Both the position numbers and the translations under genes were made by a program. A stretch of DNA of 64,000 nucleotides, taken from Xanthostigma xanthostigma. Its lineage: Eukaryota > Arthropoda > Insecta > Raphidioptera > Raphidiidae. Under the pieces are notes generated by a model. It worked only from the letters and a program-made list of their open reading frames with translations. It was not told the DNA's origin and did no database searches. The stretch covers positions 17,462,001 through 17,526,000 of the forward strand of contig OY754466.1 of the NCBI GenBank assembly GCA_963575645.1, given 5' to 3'. Of this stretch, positions 1 to 15,200 are shown in pieces (positions within the stretch are counted from its first letter, which is position 1; the number at the start of each line of letters is the position of its first letter).

Positions 1-293
1 AACTGCTACAAGGATTCTTTCGCTATTCATTTTGTAATTTTTAGGAGCCCGATTAAGAGTTAAAAAAAAAATATTATGGGAAACTTCCTAATTCTTGTTT
101 AGTGTAGTTTTGTTATTTTGAATTTCTTCAAATTGATAGCAAATTTTTTGAGAATTTTAAACAAATGGCTAGAAACCGTTTCAATACAGTAACTGAAACC
201 ACTGTTTTGACAGCAAAAAACTAGCAAATCGTGGTTTCTTTGACTTATATTATTTCGAACTTTTAAATAACTTCCGAATGTTTTTAATTTCAG

Positions 294-3200
294 CCGCGGC
301 TACCAGAGAGCCGATCTACCTTCACAACTAGACAACACGATTTGCTGCCAGGATTTGCCAAGTCGCAATCGCAGCGCGGCGTAAGTGTACTTCTCGGATC
401 AAATAAATCTATGGTGCCGATTTTTTTTTTCTCGATAAAACTAGTGCAGTTTCTTTCGAAGCCGTATGTAGAATCAGTGATAAAATCGGCCGGCTGGTAA
501 ATTGCCAACCGGATCGTAAAAATAAAATCTCGTCGGTTTTCACAAAAAAAAATTTCAAAAAACTAATAATATGTTTTTATTCTGCAAATAGATTCAGTGT
601 CGATTAAAAAAAGTTTATTTTTTATTTTTTGCGTCTTTTTGACTTTCGAAAAATACATTGTCTTTTTCTATTTGCAGAGCGTCACAAAACGAAATAGTCA
701 ACAAGGCAACAAAGCGAAAACAAAATCGCAACAGCCGAACGTAATTCAATTTTCACTGTCACTGAACCAGGAGGTAAAACTGCACGAGACTGAAAACGCA
801 TGGAAACCTGCCCGGTTCGTGAACAAGAGCGAACTGACCGAAGAAGAGGCAAAGACTAATGTGGGTAGCTTCTCGACATATTGTCAAGTTCAGCGACGAC
901 GATTTTGTTTCGACATACTCATTTGTAACATATTTTGTTTGTTGGTATTTCAGGAACTAGTTAGGAGATTTAGAGCCATACTTAACAAATTGACGCCGCA
1001 GAGATTTTCTACTTTAGTGGAACAAGCGAGAACTCTAGAAATCGATTCGCTCGAGCGATTGCAGGGCATAATTGAAATTGTTTTCGAAAAGGTATGTTGT
1101 TTGTTTGTTTCACAATTTATAACTCGCCATAATCGGACGCACGGCCGGAAAATTCAAATTGCAGTGGCGATGTTTACAGATCGAACGACACCGGGCTGAG
1201 AAAATATTTTCACCGCATTTGGTTGACACTCAATAAACTATTTGTTGCCAAAATGTATTGATCCATCAAAATTACCGAATCGAATCGTTCAAATTATCTG
1301 ATTCGACTGCGGTAAAATCGATAAGATCAAACCACCGAACAAGTATTTTGTTCGCTACTTTTGAATTTAAATTTAAACTATTCGACTTAAATTGTTCATA
1401 TTTGTTTGGCCTTAACCGATTTAAATAGACTTGAACTGTATACTAATGAGTGATTTGTTGGAAAATGGATTTTTCGACAATAAAATGTTGTTATTTATCG
1501 CGATCTTAATGTAGTGTTCTGTTTTTCCAGGCTGTGGACGAGCCCAATTTCTCGGCGAACTACGCTCTCTTATGCAGAGAAATGGCGCTGACAGAAGTAA
1601 GAATGTTTTTATTATTTTTTTTTTCATCCTCTCAAACTCTTAGGTACGGTCATGCGTTGCATATGAGTCAAATGAGACACCAATTAATTTCCACACCGAA
1701 TCATTAAGTTATTTGATTTACCGAGTCAAAGTTCGATTAAAATATTAAAATAATTGTCTTGTTATCAATCGCTTATTAATATAAAATTCTTATAATCCAG
1801 TGATTATATTGACAGCTTCAACTATAACGCATATAAATAATTATTAACTAATCGTTTGATAACACAATTTTTTGTGGCGTTATATAAACAGCATAATTAA
1901 AAGAATATCTTACAACAATATTAATAATCAAAATGTCTATTCTAATAATATAGTTGTTACAAGTTTAATCATTAATGAGTTGAATTTTTGATGGATGATA
2001 ATTGCGTGGTAGAATTATCAAATATAAGAAATTAAAATTTGTATTTAATGTCAAATCGCACTCATGAACGTCCTTAAGAGGAACTATTTGTATTTGTGCG
2101 GCAAAGTCAAAATTCGTCTAGATGTGATATGAACGAAATATTGAACTCTTACCTGTATATTCGAAAAATTACGACAAAACATTGTACACAATCCGAATAG
2201 ATATCTGCTGGGATTTTTAAAGTTACGATTTGATTCCGATATGAAATTTAGATTACACTTTAAACCCTTGCTATTATTTTAATTTCTTTCAAAGTGCAAT
2301 TTTCATTTGGTGAAGAGATGTATATAGACTTTATTTATGCTTTTTTTTTTTTTTGCTTTATATGCTTTGGACGGGAATAATCACTATGCCAGGAAGCTTT
2401 TTTGACGACGCGTTCAGCTTTACAGTGGATTTCGGTTATACTGACGTAACACTTAAGTCCCTTGAATTTAAAGTTTTCTTTCTATATAGCGGCGGAATTA
2501 TGTTCTCCTTTCATTGTCGCTATAACCGAAATCCGCTGTATTATTATTTTTTAACCGTGACTTCCAGAACGACTGATGTCGATTGAAAATCAAAGTTGCA
2601 AAAACTTTTGAAGCGCTCTCCCAAAAAACCTAAATTGCTATGGAGGCCGATTAACGTGGTTAGGGCGCTGTTCTTTGAAACAAACTATAATGGGTTCGAA
2701 TCCCAGCTCCCTCACGAATGCTTAGCGATGTCTTTTAATTTAATTCCGTGCTATTAAACGCCAATGGCCATAGCTGTTGCGCGTTCTACAATAAATAGCG
2801 GCAACGATACAGAGAAGCGGTTCTCAATAGTGTGGTATGTGGGCCCTATGAAGATTCGCGAAATCTCTCAGTGGGATCCATTTTTCTTTTCTACTACACC
2901 AGAAAATCGCCTGAAAAGACCAATTCCCATTGTAAATAGTTACAATAGTTGTAAAATGTCGCCGTTGCATCTCTGAATTCAAAATGCGTCTGTAACCAAA
3001 AGAGTTTGTAAACCGCCGATGTAGAGTACTTTACCATACCGATGTGCGGTAAGCGAAGGCAACAAAGAGCTTAGAAAATATGTCTCCTTCTAAGTAATTC
3101 CCTGGTTACTCCGACATATATTAACATAGCATATGTTTTTAACTAATGACAGTAACCAATCAGTGCCAGCTAACTGTTTCCACAAAAAATGATTGCATCC

Positions 3201-6200
3201 TTATTGTGCTAACATGAGTTTGGTACAATAAAAAACATATAGTTAATAAGTACATAATTTTCGTATGGGCTTTTTTTATCATTTTACCGAAAATGAAATT
3301 CGTAATAAAACTTTATAGTGTAGATTGGATAAGTAAAAGCTTGTGCATTCCTTGGACAAAAACACAAAAAATGTCTGTTGCCAAACATTGCTTCATTTTA
3401 TCACATATCATTTTAATTCGAGCTTTTTGTATTTTTATCATTTTCTAATTGCTTATCGTTTTTTCACCATGTTGATTAACAAAACCAGCATCTAACTGAC
3501 AGTTTAATTTGAGGACACCATTTTTGATTAATCGTTTTCATAAGATGACGTTTTTGCTGAAATGTTGAGAATTGACGTCATTAACTTTTTGGGTGACATA
3601 CTTTCGACCTGTACTGTACTGAATAGAACAAAAGTAGGCCTGGGTAATTGCTCCGTAATCCTTGGTGTAAGATGACTAACTTCGAAGATTACACTCCTTC
3701 AAGGAATGAAAGTGTTTTCAAATTTTTTTTTTCTTTTTAATAGAAAAATTTTCATAATATGAGAAACTGATATAATTTCTACCATTGATAAAAAAATAAA
3801 ACAAATTACAATGTCCGTTTTCGGTATTTTAATGTGGGAATACTGATGCGGACAGAATGAAAGCATTCGTTGAAACGATATTTTTCAGCTCGTTTTTATC
3901 AAAATTTAGTTTGGAAAGCGATCTTTTTCTGTCAATCATTTGTTTTTGTTTAGTACAATCAAATGTTTTACACGACAGAGAATTTGAAAGCGACACTGGT
4001 CCTGAATATATAAAAACTGTAATTAAAATTTTTTGACAGTGTTTTCTGCAAATCGGCATAATAACCAAAAACAATTTAGGCATTGTAGTTTTTAATTTGT
4101 GGACAAACTTGTATTATGATGTTAGCTTCTCGGATGTGATTTAGCTGTTGTTGCAAAATCATTGCTATGTAATAACCGTCGCGTGGAAAAATGTATTTTG
4201 GTCCATATTCAGTAGATCCTAACATTTTTTTCAAAATTAATAACTAAAATCTGTTACACATAGAGTGCATTCGTCTTGGGCACTTAGACGTGTTCAGCTC
4301 TGTCAAGCGATGTTTTTAGTGTTTAAGTTGACACTGTGAGCGTTGACAAAGTGCGCTTATGCTTGAGCTCAATGATCGGCACAGCGCTCAAAACGCTTGT
4401 CCTCTCGAGTTAGTGAAGCAAAAGCGTTAGCGCCAAATCGGTTTAACTACTAAAACGAACACAGTATAAGCGTTTGTTCGCGTCATGTTTAATTAAGGCA
4501 TCTTAACCTAACTTTTGTGTGTATTGAAAGCAAATGAAACTTAAAATTATTTTTCTTTGAAAAATTGAAAATTCATTGCTCACATTATACTCAATTAATT
4601 TGGAAGATCCATTATCGCTTGAAAGATTCCTAAATTATTTACATCCGCCATAATGATGCCAACTGACGTTTACCACGTGGTTATCCCAAAGCGAACGGTA
4701 TTTTATTGAGTAACGTTAACGTTCAAAAGCCAAGACGAATGTCGATAAATAACGCTGAAAGCGTCTAAGCGTCCAAGATGAATGCACCCATAGATAATAA
4801 TACCGGTGCTACATGGAGTAGCAACTGTTGCACGAGTCCCACGCGCTGAAATTGCAGGGGTGCTGCTTAAATATATATCAAGTGTCCTCACTGACTGACT
4901 GACTCATCAACACACATTCAAAACTGAAAACGACTTAAGCTAGAAACTTGAAAGTCGGCAAAATTCCTGAATTAAAAAATAATTAGACACTGAAAGAACT
5001 ACTCAAACTGTTGAACGGAGAGGAGGTGGGTTTTTCGAGTTCGTATCAACACGCGCTGAAATTGCAGGGGTGTTGTTTAAATATATATCTAGTGTCCTCA
5101 CTGACAGACTGACTCATCAACACACAGTCAAAACTGAAAACGACTTAAGCTAGAAACCTGAAAGTCGACAAAGCTCCTGAATTAAAAAATAATTACACAC
5201 TGAAAGAACTACTCAAACTGTTGAACGGAGAGGAGGTGGGTTTTTCGAGTTCGTATCAACATTAAAATGAGTGAAACGCTTGGATTCTAAATTCTACCCG
5301 AATGAAGCCGAGTAGGTACAGCAGTTTGTAAAGAGGCCAAACTGACTGTTTAGGTGAAATTAGATGCGGCACTGGATAAATGTTATTCAATTTTTCTCAT
5401 TCCGATGAAATTTCATTTTTATTGCGACAGATATCACTGACTTTTTCCATAAAAAGCTTTTTTTTGCTGATGCTAGTTTTTGGTAGTGTCACAAAACATT
5501 TTCATAGATTGTTAGAAAATTGGTTCCAAAATTGATTATACTAAAATAGTTTTAGGCTTGGAAGGATTATTCCACGACTGACTGCCTCAAATACTTATAA
5601 AGCAATTAAGTTGGTAAATATAACACACTAATCGGCTGTTTATTTCTCGCGCACTTTTTTTTGATGCTCATTTGTTAAACAACAAAAGCAATTACCGACG
5701 CGCATGAGCAGATAGCGTGAAAACAAAACAGTATTGATCATTGCTGCCAACCGTTGTGATTTATTACTTCAGTCGTGAAATAATCGTAATATAAAATTGT
5801 GAAAAAACATATTGTATACTATGAGGATTAATTCGAATTTCACACGTTTTTTCATGACAGTGGACCAAAGATATGGCTACCAATGTAGAGGGACTAATTG
5901 GCCTAGATGCATTTAATAAAGTATTCACTAATTTGCAGGTAAGAAAAAGATCCAAGTTAATAAAAAAAAAAAAAAAAACAGTAGTTCCTCTCTTTTTTTT
6001 GCCTGAACAATAACGGGCATGACGTCGGATTTATTTATCGTGCCAAAAAAATCGCACGCAAGTCGTAACACGCCGCCTTCTGAAGCCGTCACGCATGCTT
6101 AAATAGGCCGACGACTGCGCACCCACACCCCTGCTTAGCGGTACTTTCCTGAATGGAGTTAGTGACGTCGATTTTAAAAACCATTTATCATCTGAAAAAC

Positions 6201-9200
6201 ATACTCGAGTTTTTGAGCGCTTTTTTTGTGTACGTGTGTGTGTGTCTGCTATTGTGATTAACCAACGACCTTGATTAACCCATTAAAAACAAATGATGCC
6301 TAAACAAAGTCATAACCGAACAAATGCGTATTTTGCAAAAAATATTAGTATGAATCGACGTTAGCTGTGCATGTCTTGAACCAGAAATACAGCAAATGCA
6401 ACAATGCCTAAATAAAGTCAAATAAACGCGTGTAGTGCTAAAAAGATCATCCGTCTCTGTGAATTAGCATTAACTGCGCATGCCTTGAATCAGATATCCA
6501 TTCGAAAGTCCATAAATACATGAACTGCTAGTCGAATTTCAAGACTTTTCGCTTAAACACTAAAATCTACGCTTGGGTTATTTAATTTGTTACAGTCGTC
6601 TGCAAATGCTTGAACAAAGCTCTATGTTCTTATGCTGTCAATGGTGGCAGCGCTGGGAAGTTTTTTTTCTAACCTGTCACTTTCGCATTTACAGTAAAGC
6701 GAGCGAAGTTGTTTCGCAATTGTTTGTTGAAATTTTAACCGTTTTGGACTACAGTTTTGCTTCGGTGATTATTTTTAAGGATAGCTATTGAAAATTGGTG
6801 TTTGGTTTCTTATATGCCCGCGAGGGTGACTTTTAGCCGAATGTTATAAAAGTCGGAAGAGTAAACATTTCGTTAAACTTGGTCTAAGGTGTCAAATATT
6901 GAGTGTTGAGATTCTGAATCGTATTTTTATACTTTTCAAACATGCGTCTGTCAACTGGTCGATACGCGAAATCGTAGAAATCGAAATGTCTTTTTGTTTT
7001 ATTAAGCCGCCCCCAGAAAGAATTATTGTCGATAGGCTAGACACAATGGCCGTAAGTCGGAATGAATCCCGCGATATGCTTCGTGTAGCACTTTAGATTT
7101 GTGTTTAAAATAATTACTTTTCGTATCTTTTTTGTATGTGCATTTTTTTAGAATGTGTCTTCTTCTTTTGTTTAGGTAACGGGACACAACGGTGAATTAA
7201 CTAATTTTAGAAAACTTCTCATTACGAGATGTCAACTACATTTTGAAAAAAGCAATGTAGATGAAACTGAGCGCAACGCAAAATTAAAAGAAATTGAAAA
7301 AGAAAATGACCCTGTAAGTATATATTTTATTGTTTTATCAGAACAAACTTGCTCAGGTGATAGCCATTCAAGGATAAGACCATCAACTGTATTTGCGATA
7401 TTGAAATTTGGTACCGCAATGCTATTTGAAAGAAAGTTTTGAGGCTAGAAAAATTGAGAACATTAAATTTTATGGCACAGACTTTTTTAATAAATAAAAT
7501 TATCGACCAATTTATTTATTGAAAAGTTCTAATCAGACGTTAATCAAAGATTTGAACATACTTTTTTATATATAATGTTTCATTTGTTAACAGGATAAAA
7601 AGAAGGAACTTCAGTTAGCATTAGAAGATGAAGATAGAAGAAGTCGAGTCCGTTCTGTTGGAAACGTTAGGTTTATAGGTAAGTATTATTGGCGTTGCAA
7701 ATTCGATATTTTTTTGTCAAATTTGGTCATTAATAATCTTCGTTTATCGTCGTAAAATACAGTGTGTTCACTGATAGTAACAACAGTGAATAATACTAGG
7801 GACAAAAAAATCTCAATAGGTCTTTATTTAACTCGAAACTTACTATTGGAAATTAGAGCTGTAACAAACCGTATGTATTCGTTACTGAGTAATGGGTACA
7901 TCGTCTGACTCGAAGTAACGAATCGTTACTTACAAATTCATTTCGTTACTCGCATGTTTCGTATCTATGTCAGTTCGATTCGTTTGATACGGTTATACGA
8001 GCACAATGTGTTATACTAATATACTTATAAGTATTCATAAAGTACGAAGTCATTACTCATGTCGTATCACTATCACATATGCGACGCGCTTTGGTGCGAA
8101 GCTACATGCTTATTGCTTGATGCTGTTAAGTACACTATTGTATGTCATATGAAAAGTACCGAGTAACGTAACGATACGAAAGTAACGGGTACTGGTTCTT
8201 TAAGTAACGAATACATACGGGTACACAATTTCTCATTACTTTTACAGCTCTATTGGAAATTGCTGAGGTATATTTTCTTGTACTTCATCGTTAACCGGAA
8301 GTGTAAATGCATTTTATTCTCTATAAATTCATATAAAATTGTCATAAAGTTACATAATAAAATATTTGAGAATAAACGTTACCGCTTTATTATTTAAACA
8401 GACTAATAATTAATTATTAATAATAATTTAAACGTGTGGAGTGTTATTAAACGTAATTGTTAAGTCTGTTTGTTTATTGCTAGTAGAAGTTTTGTTCCAA
8501 AAATATGTATTGAAGGAGATCATAAATAAATCTCCTTCAATCTGTTTGTTTAATTTATAAATTGATAACATTTTTCTCGAATATTTTCTTATGTAATTTT
8601 ATTAAATTTTATATGAATTTATAGAGAAAAAATAGAGATTTTGAAAATGTAAAAAATATATATATTTCCACTTGAAATTTCGAGTTGAAATCAAACTATT
8701 TTATATCTAGTAGGATACAAGAATTATTCATTGTTATCACTATCGGTGAATACAATGTATATGTTACGGCTAATACGAGAAACTAGTTTATTCGCAAATT
8801 AACCGGCGTCAAGGATAAATGCCGAATATGTCTTAGTTTCTCGCTTTTTCGCCTATTATCAAGTGCAAGCAGGTTAAAACGCGAATTATCCAAAAGCAAC
8901 CGTATAAAACGTTTATTGTCTAGGTATTCTTATTTTTATGATAAATCTATTTGTTTTTTATCAGTGTTGTTTTATTTTATTTGGAGAACATTTGTTATTT
9001 TGTATTATTTTAATAAAAATTACAGCTCACTACTTATACGCACGTCTATGAATTTGAGGTTAATTGCTTACTTAACATATTATCCAGCTAATTCGCGAAA
9101 GAGCCAAGAGCTATCGGATATAACCGATCATATTGTCTAATTCGCGTTTTAACCGAATAATTTGCGAAAATTGTTAAATCATATTTCTTTCTTTGGTAAT

Positions 9201-12200
9201 AACCGGCTGTATTGGTTAATTCGGGTACAGTAGAGACGCGTTAATCCGAACCTTTATAATCCGGATTCTTTGGTAATTCGGACAGTCGTTTGATAGTATT
9301 ATGTACATTGTAGTCCGGATTTTTCCAGTTTCAGTAATCCGGATCATGAAACTTAGTTATTGAGTAGCTGTACCGGCACTATTTGCGTCAACACTATTGG
9401 CCGGCGGTGTGTTACAGTTACATACATATTTGTTGCCGGAGAAGTTAGGTGGTTTTAGTATGTATGTAGTCGCTGTCAAACTCAGATAGAATTACATAGA
9501 GAACGCACTATGGCGCCGCGTAAACGATCACACGTTACTTTATCACTGCAAGTAAAAAACGAAATTCTTGACAAATTAAAAAAGGGAGCCTCAAATAAAC
9601 AGTTAGCCGCAAAATATGAGCATTTTAGTTTGTTTTCTTGATAATTAAAATTACATCCAGTAATCCGGACATTTTGATAATCTGGATCAGCTGTGTTTTA
9701 ATTAGTCCGGATTATCGCGTCTCTACTGTATTAGCCGGTTAATTCGCGAATAAACTAGTTTCTCGTATTAGCCGTAACATATATATATATATATATATAA
9801 TTTTTTTTGCTGTATTCCAGGTGAACTCTACAAACAAAATATGCTTACGACCAAGATTATGTTGCGTTGTATACGTTGTTTGTTGGAACCGATTGAGGAG
9901 GAGGGCCTCGAGTGCTTGTGCAAATTACTTTCGACCGTCGGTAAAGACCTTGAAATGGGAAAAAATGAACATCTCAATCCTTACTTCAATATGATGCAGG
10001 AGATCGCCGACAGAAAACGAGGCCACAAAATCAGTAGTCGTGTCAGGTGAGTAGTGTTTTCCCGCCGTCGCAGAACTTTAGACTCTGTCAACTTCGAAAA
10101 TCCAATTGATACGTGTTCGAAATCAAATTGCTACATCGATATTCTTGTTTTGTAGATTCATGCTTCAAGACGTGATCGACATGAGAAAGAATAAGTGGGT
10201 GCCTCGGCGCCAAGACGTTAATCCGAAAACAATCGATCAGATCCAAAAAGAGGCCGACACAGAACAATTTAACGCCCAGATGCTAAACTCCGCACCGCTG
10301 AACACACCGCGAAGGGACGATCGCGATCGCAGCATGGGCGGAAATGACAGAAGACGGCGGAACGTCACCGACGACGGTTGGACTGCTGCGGCGTCGCGCA
10401 ACAACCGCACACCTTATTCCGTCGAATCGTCTAAACTGAAAAACCTCAACAAGTCGGTAAGTCATCTGTTTCTTTAGATCTTCTATTTCCGAAAGATCTA
10501 CTACTATAACTAAGAGACTAAAAATCACGGGCAACACTGTTTGTGCTTCTAATGCCGCCACAAAAAAGTTCCTTTTGTAAATATGGAAGCTACTTACTAA
10601 TGGCAATTGTTTAGTCTGATATTTTTTTTTTTTTTTTAATCGTGGGAATGTCGGAAAAATATCAGTGTTCTTTTTTTTTTTTTTAGACTACCACGGATGA
10701 GGTACAGTTGGGCTCTAAAACGTTGTTCGGTCAGTGGGGACGCGGCAGCAATATCAAAGCGCAACAATCTCTTGTTACCAACACGACGAACATGTACGCA
10801 CCTCTCGAACACATGCCTTCTGAACCGGAGAGGCCGAGACCAATGAGTATGAGTGAGTGTTTTGCTATTTTTTAAGCGCAGAGTATCCTAGTTAAAAGTA
10901 CGGGCAGCCCAACGTCAAAACATTTTGTACTTATAGCTCTCTTAGCTGTTTGAATTAATCAAGTTTGTAAAACTTTTAATTGAGACAAAATCGCATCCAA
11001 AGAAAATTGATTCGAATCTGCTTTTTTTCAATAATAATATAAATGTCCTGGTTCGTGCAGCTTACTGTAAAATTGAACACGTTTTGAAATTTTTATGCGT
11101 TCACAAGTTGGTTGAATTTTTCTCATCGCGAGGCAATTTTCCGTTTTGTACAGGTTCTCTTGACTCAATCGTCAAACTTTTTGGCGAGGTGATATTTTAA
11201 AGCATGTATGAAATCCAAACAACTTGTAAATAATACAGTCGAGTTAATTTGAACAGTTTATTTTTTTTTTTTTTAGTTTAAAATTTATCTGCCATAACAA
11301 ATTATCAGTTGCGTTACATCTATAAAGAGATACAACATAGCTAGAAAAAGTTTCCCTTCTTCTTAGTAGTGGAGTTCAAAAAAATCTTTTAAGAAGGTAG
11401 TGCCATCTGTTGTGTGATGGTAGCGTTACAAATATAACCAAGAACAACGTTCAAGGTTAAGTTATCGGACTGTTGTGGGGTTCAGATTAACGCGACCAAA
11501 CGTGCTATTGAATATTTATTGCATATGTTGTGTAAATCGCTTGCTTACATTTGCAGCTGAAGTGGAGAATCAATACTGAAACTACGTGATTTATAAACAC
11601 TTAGCGCTTTCTTTTCTTTATATCTGCACTTCATGCACTGGGACAGATACTTTCATCGTTGGTTGATTTTTCGAACATCTAGTTTAATATGGTCTCTACT
11701 CTACAAGTAATAAATGGCGTGACCTTGACGGTCAATCTTCAACGCCATGTTTATAAAATGGCGCCATGGGTTTAAATCATAAGTTGGGTTATGTAATACG
11801 GTCAATCCAATTCTGATGTTTTGTTATGGTTTTTAAATTTTTTTTGTTTTATTTGGTACTTTACAGCCTTATCGACCGTTAGAAACGAGAACAGAGCTCG
11901 ACAAAACAAAAAATACAAAGTGGATGACAGAAACGGATCGCATAACAACAACGACAGATCGACACGTAACGAAAGTAAATTTTGCACCAAATCACTAAAA
12001 AAAATAAAAGTTTCATGCTCTCTATTCTTATTCTATTTTTTTTTTTTTTTTTTTTCAAAATTAACGTTTTGGCCTCGACTATTTTTTGACGACACTGCTA
12101 TTGAGATACTACTGTTTATCGTACTGTCTTTAATCGGACAGTTGTATTCGTGTACACACGATAATTTTGCCTTGGGTTTTTTATATGCTTTAGCTTCAGT

Positions 12201-15200
12201 GTGCATTTATGTATAAACAGAAAAGATCGATGAAACGGTTTTTTGAGATGCTAGATTATTATTGAGATCCTAAAAAAGATAGCGATGCCATTAGAATTTT
12301 ATTTGAATTAGGTTCAGAAGCTATTCGGCGCCGTCAATCTTCTCTGTTCTGTATGAAAAAAATGAGATATGTAGTGATTGTTCTGTTTTTGAACAGTCGT
12401 TACGAATCTGCAGCAACAACTGGTTAATTTGAAATGACACTATCCTTTGTTTTGTTTTTTTTTTACAATTTAGATACACGCAACGGAAGCAAGGATCCAT
12501 ACAATTCGAAAGGATCGAGCATGGAAAGATCCAACTACAAACCCTCTTATGAAGGTAACTATCCCCGCGAAAATAATGCAATAATTATTTTTTCTGCACC
12601 ACTCCGAGCTAAAACACGTTTCGTGCTATATATGCCCATGTTTTAAACGCTCGTAAAATCTCTATACTGACATATCTTGTGGTGCTATGAAAAATTGGAA
12701 AACTTTTTGACGTAAAACTTGAGTCGCGCTTTGTGAATAATTCGCGAAGGGACAATTCCGTGAGTTGCCATCTCGTAATATATCATAATGTTCATGCATT
12801 TAGTATTTTCAGTCTAAGAGCCGGCTATAATTGAAATAAATCTTTTCCGGTATCTCGACTATGAATACAACTTGCCGCTAACATATCTATTGTTTATATT
12901 TTTTACTTCAACCGCGCCTCATGGTTACATTTACATTTTTTTCCGTCTGTTTTTCGAAGACAAAACACTAAATAAAGCTAATAACATATTTATTTTTTCG
13001 TAACCTCACGGAATGTATATTGAAAAATTAATACAAATACCGGTGGAAAATTTTGGCAACTAAGAAAAATTCAGTGTTAAAACGAATTCAGTACTCCATT
13101 TAGTTGAAAACAAATGACATTCTCAATTCTACATTTAAAGTTAAAAGTCATATCGGAAATCGAGCATGAGAGTGATTTCTGATCCGTATTTGTTTTGCAA
13201 TTCAAGATGGTCGCGGCTCCCGAAGTGGTAGCCAAGCCAGATCGCGAGAAGCTTCGACTGCCAGACAGCCTCCGATGCCGCCACCGACAACACCCGCGCG
13301 GCCGGTCGAACCTCAATTGACACCTGAACAACTGGAGAATCGTATTCATAGTATCTTTGATGAATATGCAACTAACTGCATCACACTTTTGGTGAGTTTG
13401 TTTCTTTTTTTCTTTTTTCTTTTTTTTTTTTTAATTTTATTGTGTAATTTCTCTGCTCTGTATTTATTTGCATACAACTGAAATATAAAATAATAACGAA
13501 CGCGTCATCTCGTTTCGTTCTTTCACAAGTTTTGTGTGATACAAAAAAATGTTTTGTTTAACCACCGTAACTTCGGCACTCAAAAATAAATAAGGCGCTC
13601 ATTTAAACGACAAAAATTAAACATGATACTTATTTGTTACAGGAATGTGAAACCGAAATATCCTCAACCTTTACCGACTCGACCGTACGCGAATTTGTAC
13701 TGGAAATTCACAACTACGTTTTGGAAAAATCAGCCGGGTCACGACAAATGGCCGGACAGCTGTTTGCGCAGTTGATGGGATCAGGCTTCTTACCTCCCGC
13801 TTCGTATTGCAAGGGACTCGAAGCGTTCCTCGAAGCTGCTGATGATTTGACTATCGACATACCAAAACTGTGGGACTATATTGCAGAAATGATTGGTAAA
13901 TATCTGATTGTTATGTTATGGCAACGCTCTTTAATTCTGATATGGCTAGCAAAATATGAACCGACTAGTTTATAAACTTTGTAAATTATATTCGATTTGT
14001 TTTTTGTTGGAACCGGTTGATGTCAACTTTTTTCACGTTTCAGTGCCTCCGTTGCTCGAAAAAGCTATCTCGTTCAGCACATTGCGAAGTAGTTTCGCCC
14101 TACTCATTACACAAGGGCACGCCGGCAAATTGCTTAACAGCATATTCAAGCAGATCGTCGTCGCTAAAGGACCGCAGTTCGCGCGTCAACTGTGGAAGGA
14201 AGCGGACGTCAAGTTCCAAGACTTCATGCCTATCGACGAAGTTAGCGGCTTCCTTCGACAAAACGTGAGTTTTTACCACGACATTTTTTTTATCAGATAT
14301 GATAGTTTATTACAGTGCAGCAATTAAAAATCGTAACTGAACTGAATTAATATTTCAATACAAATTGTATAATTCTTTAACACAATGAACCGTTCTTCTT
14401 TTGTTACAGCAACTTGAATACTTGCTCAGTAATGCAGTTATACCTGCCACGTCTTCAAATCTCACTTTTGACCAGATCCGCACGCATCTGCGAGAATGTT
14501 TCAAATCAAACACCGAATTCGATGAAATTACCGGTTGGATCACGGTAAGTAGTGGGAATTTGGATCAGTCGGTCGACGGGAAGGCATGTTTCAATTTGAT
14601 TTTTTTCCTTTCGCAGGCAAACATTGGAGACAAAGTGAATTCGAAGGAATTTATCCGCGCGCTGATGACCGCCATTTGCGAGCACGCCATTAACCGACTG
14701 CCGACCGGAGCGTACAAATTGAATTTGGATCTGCTGAAAAACAATTACAATCTTCTATTGCGCTACGTAGATAATAAAGATACGCATGAGTTGCAAGTGC
14801 TATACGCCTTGCAGGCATATATTCATAAGATTGAACACCCTCAAAGTAAGTTTTCTTCTTTTTTTTACATAGGGCTTATAAAACGCTTTTTATGAGCAGG
14901 ACAAAATCGCCACATCTCGATAAAAAAAAATTATAGAGGGCAGTGAGGATGGGCACTGCCAAACTTTACCGCTAGAGGCGCCAGCTATATAACCACCCGA
15001 TTTGTGGACCATTGTATTGTGTACAAAATTAGTTTATTTTAAAATAATAAGTCATTGACAGTACCGATGTGTTGTCTTTATCAGTGTTCAAATTATAAAG
15101 GTTTTGTATTTCCAAAGATTTGGAACTGAAAAAAGAAGTGCTTGTATGTTATCAGAAGGGAAGGTAGCTATATACCTGCTGCCATCTATATTACGTTTCT

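Larger units (their letters stand above)
1597..7175 (+). other. Large eIF4G intron; 1876-5500 present only in unit A
   Basis: This 5.6-kb intron aligns with 31694-33546 in unit C except for about 3.6 kb (roughly 1876-5500). In unit C the two flanks are joined directly at a short T-rich junction. The extra block holds a tRNA-like sequence, an inverted-repeat element and a tandem duplication, listed separately. Whether unit A gained it or unit C lost it cannot be read from two copies. I see no convincing coding sequence in it. Confidence 0.6.
8761..9780. mobile_element. Inverted-repeat transposon with about 45-bp termini, host of a nested element
   Basis: Both ends carry the same sequence in opposite orientation, starting ATGTTACGGCTAATACGAGA and continuing to AATTAACCGG with one mismatch. 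Unit C lacks the whole block: its intron runs from the flank GGTGAATACAATGTATAT straight into the T-tract before exon 37090. No transposase is recognisable outside the nested element. The superfamily is not determined. Confidence 0.85.

Noticed and set aside
6573-6791. Possible second exon of a nested gene after 5937
   Set aside because: Unit A and unit C differ by an 11-base insertion or deletion that changes the frame, and no donor is evident, so coding is unlikely.
6899-7096. 65-codon frame in the eIF4G intron, open in units A and C
   Set aside because: Conservation is no higher than in the surrounding duplicated intron and there is no recognisable domain.
13077-13371. Minus-strand frames over the exon at 13207-13391 (also in units B and C)
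   Set aside because: They are antisense to the eIF4G MA3 exon, whose plus-strand frame is conserved and in phase.
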